The notes beneath the pieces were generated by a model, which was not told where the DNA came from, did not search any database, and saw nothing but the letters and a program-made list of their open reading frames with translations. A stretch of 64,000 bases of DNA from Bacillus atrophaeus (GTDB taxonomy: Bacteria; Bacillota; Bacilli; Bacillales; Bacillaceae): positions 148,919-212,918 of the forward strand of contig NZ_LSBB01000003.1 in NCBI RefSeq assembly GCF_001584335.1, given 5' to 3'. Shown here one piece after another: positions 1 to 7,455 of the stretch. The position numbers and the translations under genes were made by a program. How positions within the stretch are numbered: the first letter of the stretch is position 1; every line of letters begins with the position of its first letter.

Positions 1-546
1 AATAAATTGTTCGTTAGGTTCAGTCATTGCATATTCAGTTTTTAAGTTCTCGTCTGTATCGCCTATTTTCTCAATAGTTTTTTTTCGTTTGTTTTCGGCG
101 GACGAGAGCTCATCCTTAAAAGCCTCTGTTGAAAATAAATCAAGTGGAAGAATGTCATCAATATCACTCAGTATATCTTTCATTGCTTTCTTCTGCTCGG
201 ACATAATTGCTGGTGATTTTCTATATGCGTTTGCCAGTTCGTGTTCTAAGAAGGATTCTTCGATATATGCATCAGATAAGTTGGCATCTTCCAGAATACC
301 GGAGATACTAGTAAGGAAAGCGATTTTCATATCAATTAAATCAATCCATTGATCAGCTACACCGGTGTGATCGTGAAAAAATGCTTTAATATTGTTTGCT
401 CCCTTCCCAGAGAACTCACTATCATCAAGATCAGCAACAGCCTTAAATGCTTTTTTCAAATTAATCATTTGATTTTTCAACTCTTTATAATCGTTTGCTC
501 GGTTTTCAGCTTCAGATAACAAAGACCTTGCTTCAAATACTTTCAT
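1..546 (-). CDS. LXG-domain polymorphic toxin, N-terminal part (runs off left edge)
   Basis: An open frame of 182 codons starts at ATG 546 after an AAAGGA-like ribosome site and is still open at base 1. The protein begins [19 protein letters not shown] and continues as a charged, helical domain of the LXG type found in B. subtilis YobL, YxiD and YeeF. In that family the N-terminal domain targets the protein to the type VII secretion system, and a variable C-terminal domain, often a nuclease, carries the toxicity. That C-terminus lies outside the window, so the activity is unknown. No small partner gene of the usual LXG operon is seen upstream. The gene sits directly beside a tRNA-Leu attachment scar, which fits mobile cargo. 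Confidence 0.85.
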   Translation of the reverse strand, partial: MKVFEARSLLSEAENRANDYKELKNQMINLKKAFKAVADLDDSEFSGKGANNIKAFFHDHTGVADQWIDLIDMKIAFLTSISGILEDANLSDAYIEESFLEHELANAYRKSPAIMSEQKKAMKDILSDIDDILPLDLFSTEAFKDELSSAENKRKKTIEKIGDTDENLKTEYAMTEPNEQFI

Positions 547-687
547 TGGACAATCCTTTCAGTAAGTTTATATCTAAATATTACCATGGATAGGATGTGA
601 AGTTCGAAAAAAATGTTGAAGAAGAGGTAATGAATTGAATGTAATGAGATTTGGAGAAGTGGGGAAGTAAGGGGGGTTTTTTACTTA

Positions 688-846
688 CCAATTATTAACC
701 ATAATTCATTCAAACCTATAGAAATGATGTAATGTGGTGTTAGAAAGTGTAATGAAAACAAGCTTTCATAATCAGTGATAAGGATTTACTATGTTGAGGG
801 ACTCGACTTAGATGAAGATACCAAAACATTTTGGTATCCTTTTTGT
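688..846 (+). repeat. Attachment-scar copy S0 (left arm, core and terminator; tRNA part lost)
   Basis: The stretch around 746-793 (GTAATGAAAACAAGCTTTCA and following) leads into the seven-base core TTGAGGG at 794-800. It matches the arm preceding the tRNA-Leu half at 7273-7320. Similarity extends left to about 688 (ATTATTAACCATAATTCATT). Here the tRNA 3' half is missing and the core runs almost directly into a terminator. The rest of the 547-1181 stretch holds no recognisable gene apart from the DUF255 remnant near 870. Confidence 0.7.
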
Positions 847-848
847 TT
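815..848 (+). terminator. Rho-independent terminator
   Basis: GATACCAAAACATTTTGGTATC forms a perfect stem followed by a T-rich run. It resembles the ATACCAAGGG-type terminator that follows the other tRNA-Leu scars. Confidence 0.75.
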
Positions 849-867
849 TGGAGTTTTATTAAATCTC

Positions 868-903
868 CTTAGGAGTTCATGACTTGGCACCAAATACAAG
901 TCA
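868..903 (-). pseudogene. DUF255/YyaL-like remnant (TCIWCQVMNS)
   Basis: Read on the minus strand this piece encodes T-C-I-W-C-Q-V-M-N-S, close to the TCHWCHVM active-site motif of YyaL-type thioredoxin-domain (DUF255) proteins. A stop follows at once. A second copy of the same roughly 45-bp sequence lies at 13709-13756 with two stops inside the motif. It is one of a dispersed set of such remnants, and very short, so it is supported mainly by the longer copies at 1182-1356 and 5522-5711. Confidence 0.45.
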
Positions 904-1181
904 TGAGATGAAGGCGTTCTTCCATTACAAATGCACAATTAGTTACATGCCACATAATATAAATTATAAAAAGCCACTTTACCTTAGGTAATGAATTGGG
1001 TTGGTTCAGATTGACGAACTTTATTATTAAAAAGCTAAAAGAAATTCACAATTTTCTATGTTTTTAAAATAAAAAAAACCTTTATTTTCATTTCATCAGA
1101 AGGTATAGTATCTAGAAATCTTGGATTAGGAGCAACTGGCTATATACTTTATTTCTTTAGTTTTTGGATATTCTAACGGAA

Positions 1182-1356
1182 GTGGCAGCAATGACATGTC
1201 GAATAGCCGATGCTGACAGGAACCGGATTGTTTTCGAGTTTGCTTTTTTGAAGGGTTTTTCTCCCCAGGGTACCACTTCACAGGGGTATGAGCATGTTGA
1301 AGTAAGTATGGAGACTTCTCGGCAATTAATCTATTGGGTTTATTGTTAGTGGGCAT
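1182..1356 (-). pseudogene. yyaL: yyaL (DUF255) N-terminal fragment, frameshifted
   Basis: A start ATG at 1356 follows a GGTGAT ribosome site and opens [20 protein letters not shown], the N-terminus I recall for B. subtilis YyaL, a thioredoxin-domain protein of unknown role. After the [10 protein letters not shown] stretch the frame is lost. The downstream bases still match the [13 protein letters not shown] and [12 protein letters not shown] regions in other frames. Nothing of the large C-terminal part remains. This is a broken gene of about 60 codons out of an expected several hundred. Confidence 0.8.
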
Positions 1357-1495
1357 GGGATCACCTTCTTTCATCTTGTTGGTATTCCTTCTTACTGTAC
1401 CACAAGTATTGGAATTAAATACTTTCATTTAATTATGACCCTAGACGTTTGATTTTTAAAAATACAATTTATTTTGTTTTGATAAAGTTGTGGTT

Positions 1496-1580
1496 TTTAA
1501 AGAAGATTATGAACTTATAGAGCTATAACTATAAAAGCCCTATAAATACACTAGAAATAAAGATTGCTGTGTCGATGGCG
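1496..1580 (-). pseudogene. Degenerate fragment of the holin-like gene found at 2598-2891
   Basis: This stretch aligns base for base, with scattered substitutions, to about 2648-2730, which encodes the FISGLFMGWFYGYGAIGSY part of the nearby membrane protein. It has stops in the corresponding frame. The orientation matches the intact gene about 1.1 kb away, so this is a decayed local duplicate. The rest of 1357-1696 shows nothing recognisable. Confidence 0.7.
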
Positions 1581-1696
1581 GGCTAAGATTAGTCTTAATC
1601 CGGTTTCCTTTAAATTGGCTTCCTTAAAATGCACATTTCCACAACGAATGAATAGGATATTATCATGAAAATTTAAAACTTTGTGGGGATGAAAAA

Positions 1697-2281
1697 ATGT
1701 ACTATATACCTTTTCCGCATCAATATCCTTATTTTGTGAATGTGCCAATATATAACAATGGAAGGTCTGTTTATTGGACTATTTCAAATGAGATGGAGCA
1801 AGCAAACAGATTTGGTTATTTGCGCTCTTTACATGAAGATAGAAACCTTCTCATTATAGATAGTGGACCAAAACCATTTGTTGTAAATATCAATAAAGCA
1901 ACAAAACAAAACAATACGTTTCGTACTGCGTTATGGACAGGAAAACATTTTCAAGTCACTTTGATGAGTCTTGGTATTGGAGAAGATATAGGTTTGGAAA
2001 TCCATCCTAACGTCGATCAATTCTTACGGATTGAGCAAGGTCGAGGGATAATTAAAATGGGTAAGAGTAAAGAAAATTTAAACTTCCAAAGAAATGTCTA
2101 TGATGATTATGCTATTGTTGTACCTGCTGGCACTTGGCACAATGTGATTAATACAGGTAATATCCCGTTAAAACTATACTCAATTTATGCTCCTCCTAAT
2201 CATCCATTTGGTACGGTTCATGTGACCAAAGCAGATGCAGCGACTGCGGAAGATGAGCATAGGTATTCTACAGAAGGCTGA
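1697..2281 (+). CDS. Cupin-domain protein
   Basis: A 194-residue protein with one cupin barrel in its C-terminal two thirds. The first cupin motif is GLEIHPNVDQFLRIEQG, an unusual form keeping one His and an Asp/Gln. The second is PAGTWHNVINTG with the usual P-G-H-N pattern, so a metal site is plausible but the ligand set is not canonical. The tyrosine-, proline- and asparagine-rich start (MYYIPFPHQYPYFVNVP) is unlike the barrel. The ribosome site (GGGATG just before the ATG) is weak. Members of this family in Bacillus have no firmly known substrate, and I cannot assign one. It has no operon partner. Confidence 0.8.
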   Translation: MYYIPFPHQYPYFVNVPIYNNGRSVYWTISNEMEQANRFGYLRSLHEDRNLLIIDSGPKPFVVNINKATKQNNTFRTALWTGKHFQVTLMSLGIGEDIGLEIHPNVDQFLRIEQGRGIIKMGKSKENLNFQRNVYDDYAIVVPAGTWHNVINTGNIPLKLYSIYAPPNHPFGTVHVTKADAATAEDEHRYSTEG

Positions 2282-2345
2282 GCACTCTAGAATCCGGCAT
2301 GGTTTGAAACCACGTAAATTAGGAATCACAATTGTTTTTAATGCA

Positions 2346-2431
2346 ATTGAATTCTTTACAAGAGTGGTTCTATGCAGGTATGCCACAAAGTTGCTAAGCA
2401 AATCAGCTATCCTGTGTTAATTGTAAAGTAA
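2346..2431 (+). pseudogene. Possible C-terminal remnant of a universal-stress-like protein
   Basis: With one frameshift this reads LNSLQEWFYAGMPQS then VAKQISYPVLIVK and a stop. The last part resembles the CPVLIVK tail of UspA-type proteins. There is no start or ribosome site. The match is short, so this is only a suggestion. Confidence 0.25.
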
Positions 2432-2438
2432 TTGATTG

Positions 2439-2470
2439 AACAAGTCGATTTAAAAAATGGCTTGTTTTTT
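2439..2470 (+). terminator. Rho-independent terminator
   Basis: AACAAGTC pairs with GGCTTGTT across an A-rich loop and is followed by six T's. It could end the cupin transcript 160 bases upstream. Confidence 0.6.
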
Positions 2471-2522
2471 ATTGTGGTAATTTTTTGTTGAAAAGTGCTT
2501 TTTAGGCTATGAAGAGAAGATA

Positions 2523-2550
2523 AAAACCGCCTTGCATAGGCAGGCGGCTA
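2523..2550 (-). terminator. Terminator for the holin-like gene
   Basis: On the minus strand a GCCGCCTGCC...GGCGG stem runs into TTTTTA, 50 bases past the stop codon of the 97-residue membrane protein. Confidence 0.75.
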
Positions 2551-2597
2551 CAGTGATAGTCGTTTGATTTTTTTGATTCAACTTATTTTATGCTTAG

Positions 2598-2891
2598 TTA
2601 GGGATTTGGTGTCTCTTTTTTATTTCCCCTATACGATAAAATTGCAGTTTTTAAAGAAGAATAAGAACCGATAGCGCCATAACCATAAAACCAACCCATA
2701 AATAAACCAGAAATGAAGCTGTGCCGATGACTTATAAAAACAGAAATCATTATACCTAAAATAAGGGCAATGGATGGGATGAATTTCTTGGGGACCTTCA
2801 AAAACACTTTGATGATCTGGGTTATAAAGATCACTGTCGGAACTGCTATAACTGCATCCCAAAAATTAGTATGAATGATTGGAAAATCCAT
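2598..2891 (-). CDS. Small holin-like membrane protein
   Basis: 97 residues with three likely membrane segments at about 12-30, 38-54 and 60-82, a PKKFIP turn between the first two, and a hydrophilic tail. This layout and the glycine-rich last helix (GLFMGWFYGYGAIGSY) recall small phage holins or holin-like Bacillus proteins, but I do not recognise a specific family. It may be phage- or element-derived, as a decayed second copy lies at 1496-1580. It is transcribed alone and ends at its own terminator. Confidence 0.7.
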   Translation of the reverse strand: MDFPIIHTNFWDAVIAVPTVIFITQIIKVFLKVPKKFIPSIALILGIMISVFISHRHSFISGLFMGWFYGYGAIGSYSSLKTAILSYRGNKKETPNP

Positions 2892-2989
2892 AAGTCACCT
2901 CATAAATTCAAAATGTTTATACAAAAACATATTATGCACATGAAAAATAGATCATATGCAATATATACTTTTAAATCATGGAGAAGAAC

Positions 2990-3202
2990 TTAAAGTGTTT
3001 TAGTAACATTTTGGTCTGAAAATTGACTATTTATAGCTTTTGTTTGGCTTATAAAGTTATATTCGATGACAATCCCGGTATTTGATCCTCCGGAACCATA
3101 GACGGTTTTAGACACTGATAAGGGACTTATGGATATTGCACCTCCAACATTCACTACTCCATTTCCAGAAACGTTATTAATATTAATCGGCAATCCTTTC
3201 AT
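2990..3202 (-). CDS. GerPF-like spore germination protein
   Basis: About 70 residues starting MKGLPININ. The ATG at 3202 follows GAGGGG at good spacing, which favours it over the upstream GTG at 3211. The signature ININNVSGNGVVNVGGAISI followed by PLSVSKTVYGSG is typical of the GerPA/GerPF family, small proteins that help nutrients pass the spore coat to germinant receptors. The tail is short and polar. Two further family members lie at 4713-5241, so this segment carries three GerPF-like genes. Expression in the mother cell late in sporulation is expected for the family but no promoter was assigned. Confidence 0.85.
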   Translation of the reverse strand: MKGLPININNVSGNGVVNVGGAISISPLSVSKTVYGSGGSNTGIVIEYNFISQTKAINSQFSDQNVTKTL

Positions 3203-3318
3203 TAATTTCACCCCTCTTATTATTAGTAGTAATTATAGTATTCAGACTGAACATCAATAGATTAAACTAAATGAAAAAAAGTAATAAAAGTCTTTTCTTT
3301 CTGAATCTGCATATAAAT

Positions 3319-3342
3319 AGACGCCCTATTTAATGGGCGTCT
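3319..3342 (-). terminator. Hairpin, possible terminator
   Basis: AGACGCCC pairs with GGGCGTCT around an eight-base loop. On the minus strand it is followed by ATTTATAT, a weak T-tract. No gene ends here, so its role is unclear. The remainder of 3203-3538 shows only A+T-rich sequence. Confidence 0.4.
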
Positions 3343-3538
3343 CGATTAGAATGACCTTTAGCTCTCTCATATTTCTTCTATGTATTAGTATTCAATCATA
3401 CATTTCTTAACGTACGCTCAGTCAGCAACAATGCAGGAACTGTTAAAAATTGTGGAGTTGGGTGTATATATTTGTTGAGTTTGTTGTAAATTATTTCAAG
3501 AGAGATACTTATAGTTGATATCTAAGAATAGGAGCAAC

Positions 3539-4252
3539 ATGAAAATGATTGAGGTAGAGGTAATATTAAGGACGATAGCTTCTTTTGGTGTATTGTTAAT
3601 TGCGGCACGTTTTTTAGGCAAACAGACTATTTCTCAAATGACAATCTTTGATTTTGTTGCGGCGATAACACTAGGAGCTATCACTGCTGGCATGGCATAC
3701 AATACCTCATTAAAACCGCATAATATGCTCATTTCATTTGTTTTTTTCGTTTTAACTATTTTTCTTATTTCATTTCTGTCAATAAAGAATAGGAGGCTAA
3801 GAAAATTTTTTGCTGGAGATCCTACAGTTCTTATTCAAAACGGAAAGATATTAGAATCAAATATGAGGAATATGCGCTATACACTTGACTATTTGAATCA
3901 ACAATTACGCGAAAAAGAAATCTTCAATATAGAAGAAGTTCTTTTTGCTATCCTTGAAACAAATGGTAAGTTGACTATTTTAAGAAAGCCGCAATTCCGT
4001 CACATCACTAAACAGGATTTATTTATAGCGGTACATGGTGAACATAGACTACCGATAGAACTTATTATGGATGGAGAGATCATTGAGGATAATTTAAATC
4101 AAAATCATCTTACAACATCTTGGCTTCTTACCGAATTAAAAAAAAGAGATATAACGGTAGAAGAAACTGTGTATGCGGTGTTGCTGGCTAATGGACATAT
4201 CTATGTGGATAAATATAAAGATCATATATCTGTACCCATTGATAAAGAGTGA
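3539..4252 (+). CDS. ydfS: YdfS, DUF421 (YetF-type) membrane protein
   Basis: About 237 residues. The ATG at 3539 is chosen because AGGAG lies just upstream; the ATG at 3545 is possible. Three membrane helices occupy about residues 5-80 (LRTIASFGVLLIAARFLGK, then FDFVAAITLGAITAG). A soluble part follows with two DUF421 modules that include FAGDPTVLIQNGKI and EEVLFAILETNGKLTILRK. B. subtilis YdfS and YetF are sporulation-associated; YetF helps germination proteins act in spore membranes. The neighbours cotP, ydgA and ydgB on the opposite strand keep the B. subtilis arrangement and support a spore role. Confidence 0.88.
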   Translation: MKMIEVEVILRTIASFGVLLIAARFLGKQTISQMTIFDFVAAITLGAITAGMAYNTSLKPHNMLISFVFFVLTIFLISFLSIKNRRLRKFFAGDPTVLIQNGKILESNMRNMRYTLDYLNQQLREKEIFNIEEVLFAILETNGKLTILRKPQFRHITKQDLFIAVHGEHRLPIELIMDGEIIEDNLNQNHLTTSWLLTELKKRDITVEETVYAVLLANGHIYVDKYKDHISVPIDKE

Positions 4253-4268
4253 ACAAGTTATTAGGACA

Positions 4269-4700
4269 TTAAATACCTTTATCAAAGGCAACTGTTTCGA
4301 TTTGTCTTGGGTAAGAGATATGAAGTAAGCCATTAGAAAGCTGCAGCTGCAATAAATGAGATTCGGTTGATTCCGGCAGTTTAATGACTCGCTCAAACTC
4401 GCCATAAAACCTTTCACGAAGCACTTCCATTTCAGCCGGGAAAACTGGTGTTACAATTCCTTTAATCAAAAGTTGGGTTTTAGAAACTAAGCGAATCGAT
4501 AATTCTTCTTGGAATACGCCAGGCATTTCCACAATAATGTAGTTGGACTCTTCATCTTGAAAAAGATCATAAACGAACATACGAGTTTCTGATTCAAAGA
4601 AATGTTCCGGGGCTTTTTGCTTTAAAACATTTGACCAAAAATCACTTTGCTTATATTCATTGGTAATCTCAAGCCATTTTCGGATTTTTTCTATATCCAT
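4269..4700 (-). CDS. cotP: CotP, Hsp20-like spore coat protein
   Basis: 143 residues starting MDIEKIRKWLEITNEYKQSD. An alpha-crystallin-like core at about residues 55-135 contains NYIIVEMPGVFQEELSIRLV and ends with NGLLHISYPR, matching the small heat shock fold. Length and position just downstream of ydgB-ydgA match B. subtilis CotP (YdfT), a coat component. The ribosome site AGGGGG is strong. It is the last gene of the ydgB-ydgA-cotP unit, 12 bases after ydgA, and lies convergent with ydfS with 16 bases between stops. Confidence 0.9.
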   Translation of the reverse strand: MDIEKIRKWLEITNEYKQSDFWSNVLKQKAPEHFFESETRMFVYDLFQDEESNYIIVEMPGVFQEELSIRLVSKTQLLIKGIVTPVFPAEMEVLRERFYGEFERVIKLPESTESHLLQLQLSNGLLHISYPRQIETVAFDKGI

Positions 4701-4712
4701 ACAAAAGCCCCC

Positions 4713-4955
4713 TTAAATTTGATTTGCAATAGGTGCAGAAGGATTTCCGATCTGGTCTTGATCACTGACATCGGTATCCAGATTGCCGGTGTTTAAAAGC
4801 GAAGAAGAAGGCGAAAAATCCCCTAAAGAAAAGTTTGCTCCGAAATATTTGCTGTTCGCTGTATGGCTGTTTTGCAAAGTTGGACCGATATCAATATTTC
4901 CATTTTGCGTGACTCCGTTAACTTTAATATTCGCGATATTAATTTGATTTGGCAT
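4713..4955 (-). CDS. ydgA: YdgA, GerPF-like spore protein
   Basis: 80 residues from [15 protein letters not shown]. The ATG at 4955 has AAAGGGG at ideal spacing, so the longer frame upstream is discarded. The protein has the GerPA/GerPF pattern ([20 protein letters not shown]) with a tail rich in Asp, Gly and Asn that ends [10 protein letters not shown]. It is likely laid down with coat layers and needed for germinant access, inferred from the family. It forms a tight operon with ydgB upstream and cotP downstream. Confidence 0.88.
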   Translation of the reverse strand: MPNQINIANIKVNGVTQNGNIDIGPTLQNSHTANSKYFGANFSLGDFSPSSSLLNTGNLDTDVSDQDQIGNPSAPIANQI

Positions 4956-4968
4956 AAACGAAACCCCT

Positions 4969-5241
4969 TTAATCAAAGATTGGCGGTGGTGCAATCGGAG
5001 GAGAATTAACGTTGGATGTATCAGAGTTGCCTATAGATGTCTGGTCATTTACATCAGGATCGTTTAAGAAGTTTTCCATAATTGATTCTGTAGGTGAGGT
5101 GTCACCGAAAGAAGAATTGATCCCTTGAGATTTTTGATTGTTGGTAGGGCTGTTATACGCTGCCTCGCCTATTGTAATTGAACCATTGCCCGAAATGCTA
5201 TTTATTTTCAAATAATATAAATTAATTACTGTTGACGGCAT
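4969..5241 (-). CDS. ydgB: YdgB, GerPF-like spore protein
   Basis: About 90 residues from [15 protein letters not shown] (ATG 5241, AAGGA upstream). An upstream extension to 5334 is open but has no good ribosome site. The core [20 protein letters not shown] is GerPF-like. The C-terminus repeats the [20 protein letters not shown] style of YdgA and ends in a proline-rich tail ([11 protein letters not shown]). It is the first gene of the ydgB-ydgA-cotP operon, 13 bases before ydgA. A sporulation sigma factor is expected to drive it, but no clear -35/-10 pair could be fixed. Confidence 0.85.
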   Translation of the reverse strand: MPSTVINLYYLKINSISGNGSITIGEAAYNSPTNNQKSQGINSSFGDTSPTESIMENFLNDPDVNDQTSIGNSDTSNVNSPPIAPPPIFD

Positions 5242-5521
5242 CTCATCATATCCTTCCATCTTTCTGTACAGTACAGTATGCTTTACTGAACCCAATTGTT
5301 CCTTATAATATGGACTAAGTGTTATCCTAATCAAATTTCCCTGACGTTGCTGTATTTAACAAAATCGTAACAACAAGCACATACAGTTTTAATTAAAGAC
5401 AAAGGGAAAATGCACTTTTTGATTTAAATGATACTTTTGAGAGTGTATATAAAGTTATTTAAGGTCCTAATATGAGTGAGAAAAAGAGGTATTTATCACG
5501 AGGTTTGGCTACTCTAATATA

Positions 5522-5711
5522 CGTGGCACCAATGGCATGTGGGTATAGCTACCCGAGCTAGCTATACCCAATAGATACAAGAACAGGTTTGTTTTCGCGT
5601 TTCGCTTTTTCAAATGCTTCTTCTCCCCAGGGGAACTGGATTGTGAGCATGTTGAAGTAAATATGGAGACTTCTAAGCGATTAATCTATTGGGTTTATTG
5701 TTAGTGGGCAT
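5522..5711 (-). pseudogene. yyaL: yyaL (DUF255) N-terminal fragment, second long copy
   Basis: The minus strand from ATG 5711 reads [12 protein letters not shown], a stop, then [13 protein letters not shown]. After a small deletion the [20 protein letters not shown] and IGYS bases follow, then an inserted palindrome (GGGTATAGCTA...TAGCTATACCC) and TCHWCHV. Similarity stops there. It is the same gene portion as at 1182-1356 but with different lesions, so the two copies decayed separately. The rest of the 5242-5797 gap shows no gene. Confidence 0.8.
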
Positions 5712-5756
5712 GGGATCACCTTCTTTCTTGAATTAATACTTTACCTTAGCATATGT

Positions 5757-5786
5757 AAAAGCGATTTTTTAAATCGCTTTTTTTGC
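5757..5786 (+). terminator. Hairpin with T-tract
   Basis: AAAAGCGATTT pairs with AAATCGCTTTT and is followed by more T's. It lies between the yyaL remnant and the end of the DUF1259 gene, and may act in both directions. Confidence 0.6.
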
Positions 5787-5797
5787 TCATAATAATG

Positions 5798-6664
5798 TTA
5801 ACCTCTAACTTCTTTATCAGTAAGAACTTTTAAAGCATCTCTTACTTTTAATGCGAAGTTGACAGGTTTATCGATTGATTCGAAATGAATATACATCAGT
5901 CTAGGTTTATCAAACAACCAGTGATTATGAAGCGACGTTACAATAAGATCATGTTCTCGAAGTACACTAATAAATGGATTGATTTCTTTTTGAAGAATCA
6001 CCGTTTCACCACTGCATAGAGCACGGCCATCTTTTGTCATTGATTCAAATGAAAACATCTGAGGAATGAGTAAAAATGATCTTCCTGGTCTTCCTAGTAC
6101 TTCTGGTTTTATATTTGTTCGTGATCTCATTACTGTACAAATTCCATTTTCAAAAGTATGCATGGTTCCACCTAGAATATCGTTGAATTCGTCACAAAGA
6201 CCATGCTGTTTAATAATTTCACCATCAGTTTTTGGTTCAGCACGGACAGTTTTAGTGGTTAGAACTCTCATTGCCTCTCTCACTTTTCTTGCAAAATTCA
6301 GAGGTTTATCAATTGATTCAAAATGCATAAACATCAGACGTGGCTTATCAAACAGCCAATGGTTATGAACGGCAGTTACAATAATACCAAATTCGCGTAA
6401 CTCACTCATTAATGGGTTCACTTCTTCTTGAAGTAAAACAGTTTCACCTAAACATAAAGCTCTGCCATTCCGATCCATGCTTTCAAATGAAAAGGCTTGA
6501 GGAATAAAAGGAAATGCTTCTGCTCTTCTTCCAAGTACCACTGGATGAATGTTGCTTCGAAATCTTGTAGCCGTACATACACCATTTACGACACTAGGTG
6601 TTGAATTGAGAATCCTTGCAAATTCCCTACAAAGTTGTGATGGTTCCATGCCCATTTCTTCCAC
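5798..6664 (-). CDS. Tandem DUF1259 protein
   Basis: 288 residues made of two similar halves (about 10-140 and 150-285). Each half contains an FENGICTVMRSRTNI-like segment, VLGRRAEAF or VLGRPGRSF, FSFESM, GRALCLGETVLLQ and HNHWLFDKPRLM-HFESIDKP. This duplicated layout is the DUF1259 family (LppY/LpqO-like), whose function is unknown. The GTG start at 6664 has an excellent AGGAGGAG site seven bases away. There is no signal peptide, so a cytoplasmic location is likely. The repeated HNHWLF motifs and conserved His and Glu residues could bind a metal or ligand, but that is inference. No partner gene adjoins it. Confidence 0.8.
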   Translation of the reverse strand: MEEMGMEPSQLCREFARILNSTPSVVNGVCTATRFRSNIHPVVLGRRAEAFPFIPQAFSFESMDRNGRALCLGETVLLQEEVNPLMSELREFGIIVTAVHNHWLFDKPRLMFMHFESIDKPLNFARKVREAMRVLTTKTVRAEPKTDGEIIKQHGLCDEFNDILGGTMHTFENGICTVMRSRTNIKPEVLGRPGRSFLLIPQMFSFESMTKDGRALCSGETVILQKEINPFISVLREHDLIVTSLHNHWLFDKPRLMYIHFESIDKPVNFALKVRDALKVLTDKEVRG

Positions 6665-6852
6665 TTAATATCTCCTCCTGAATAAGTTGACTACTTACTT
6701 TAAAGATATGTGGAGAAGGAAAAAATGTAACACGACATTAGCCCGTAAAAGGGGGATTAATCTTTTTAACAATGAAATTACGTTTACGAAATTACTCGAT
6801 ATCAACGTTAAATTAGTAACCGCGTGTGGTAAATTTTTTAATAAAATATGTA

Positions 6853-6871
6853 GTGGCACCAATGACATGTC
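6853..6871 (-). pseudogene. Minimal DUF255 motif remnant
   Basis: The minus strand keeps GACATGTCATTGGTGCCAC, the bases for TCHWCH, with no coding context on either side. Alone this would mean little. It is listed because the same motif recurs in the longer yyaL fragments in the same orientation. Confidence 0.35.
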
Positions 6872-6911
6872 ATTAGCCGTCTTGCATGAGTTTTTACTAA
6901 TTAAAATTTGG

Positions 6912-7028
6912 TTATTCAATTGTATCCCAATGCGGATTCCAAACTATTTCCCATAAGTGACCATCGGGGTCTTAGAAGTGACCGGAGTATCCGCCGCCTA
7001 AAGTGATTACTGTAATCCGTGGTTTCAT
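6912..7028 (-). pseudogene. VOC/glyoxalase gene with internal deletion and stop
   Basis: ATG 7028 follows a strong GAGGAGG site and gives MKPRITVITLG, the usual start of a glyoxalase/bleomycin-resistance (VOC) protein. The frame then jumps straight to GGYSGHF, a stop, and DPDGHLWEIVWNPHW, the usual C-terminal end. About 90 central residues are gone, so no folded enzyme could be made. Both ends surviving in frame suggests one clean internal deletion. Confidence 0.8.
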
Positions 7029-7114
7029 TAGCAATGTAACCTCCTCGGAAATGCACAAAAACGTTATATATTTTTAGAAAACGGAATATGAGAAGATTAA
7101 GAATACCAAAGATT

Positions 7115-7146
7115 AGGCAGACGATAATTTTCGTCAGCCTTTTTAT
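7115..7146 (+). terminator. Imperfect terminator hairpin
   Basis: AGGC-A-GACGA pairs with TCGTC-A-GCCT and is followed by five T's. No gene clearly feeds into it. Confidence 0.45.
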
Positions 7147-7207
7147 AATAAGGAAGAGATTAAAATTCTTAATCAATATAGATGAAAAAGCAAGGACATT
7201 TATTGTT

Positions 7208-7412
7208 TTGGCTCACCATTTTTTAACCATAATTGATGTAAACGTATAAAAATGAGGCAAATGAATATAAGGAGTGTAATGAAAACAAGCTTTCATAACC
7301 AGTGATATGGATTTACAATGTTGAGGGCCTAGTGGGTGAATAACCCGTGGAGGTTCAAGTCCTCTCGGCCGCATCAATGATACCAAGGGTTTGAGTCCCT
7401 TGGTATTTTTTT
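7208..7412 (+). repeat. tRNA-Leu(GAG) 3'-half scar S1 with left arm and terminator
   Basis: The arm GTAATGAAAACAAGCTTTCA and following bases lead into TTGAGGG at 7321. From there the sequence is the tRNA-Leu 3' half: anticodon loop with GAG, the CCTAG strand of the anticodon stem, a long variable arm, the T arm GAGGTTCAAGTCCTC, and the acceptor strand CGGCCGC to about 7376. The tRNA 5' half is absent. A terminator ATACCAAGGG/CCCTTGGTAT with T's follows at 7380-7412. This is the cleanest of the scars and looks like an attR of an element that used tRNA-Leu. Confidence 0.85.
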
Positions 7413-7455
7413 ACGTGAAATACTATTAAGAGAAAAAGACTTTAGAGCTGCTTGA

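Noticed and set aside
7321..7376. Complete tRNA-Leu gene
   Set aside because: Only the anticodon loop to the 3' end is present in every copy. The acceptor 5' strand and D arm are absent, so none can be a working tRNA.
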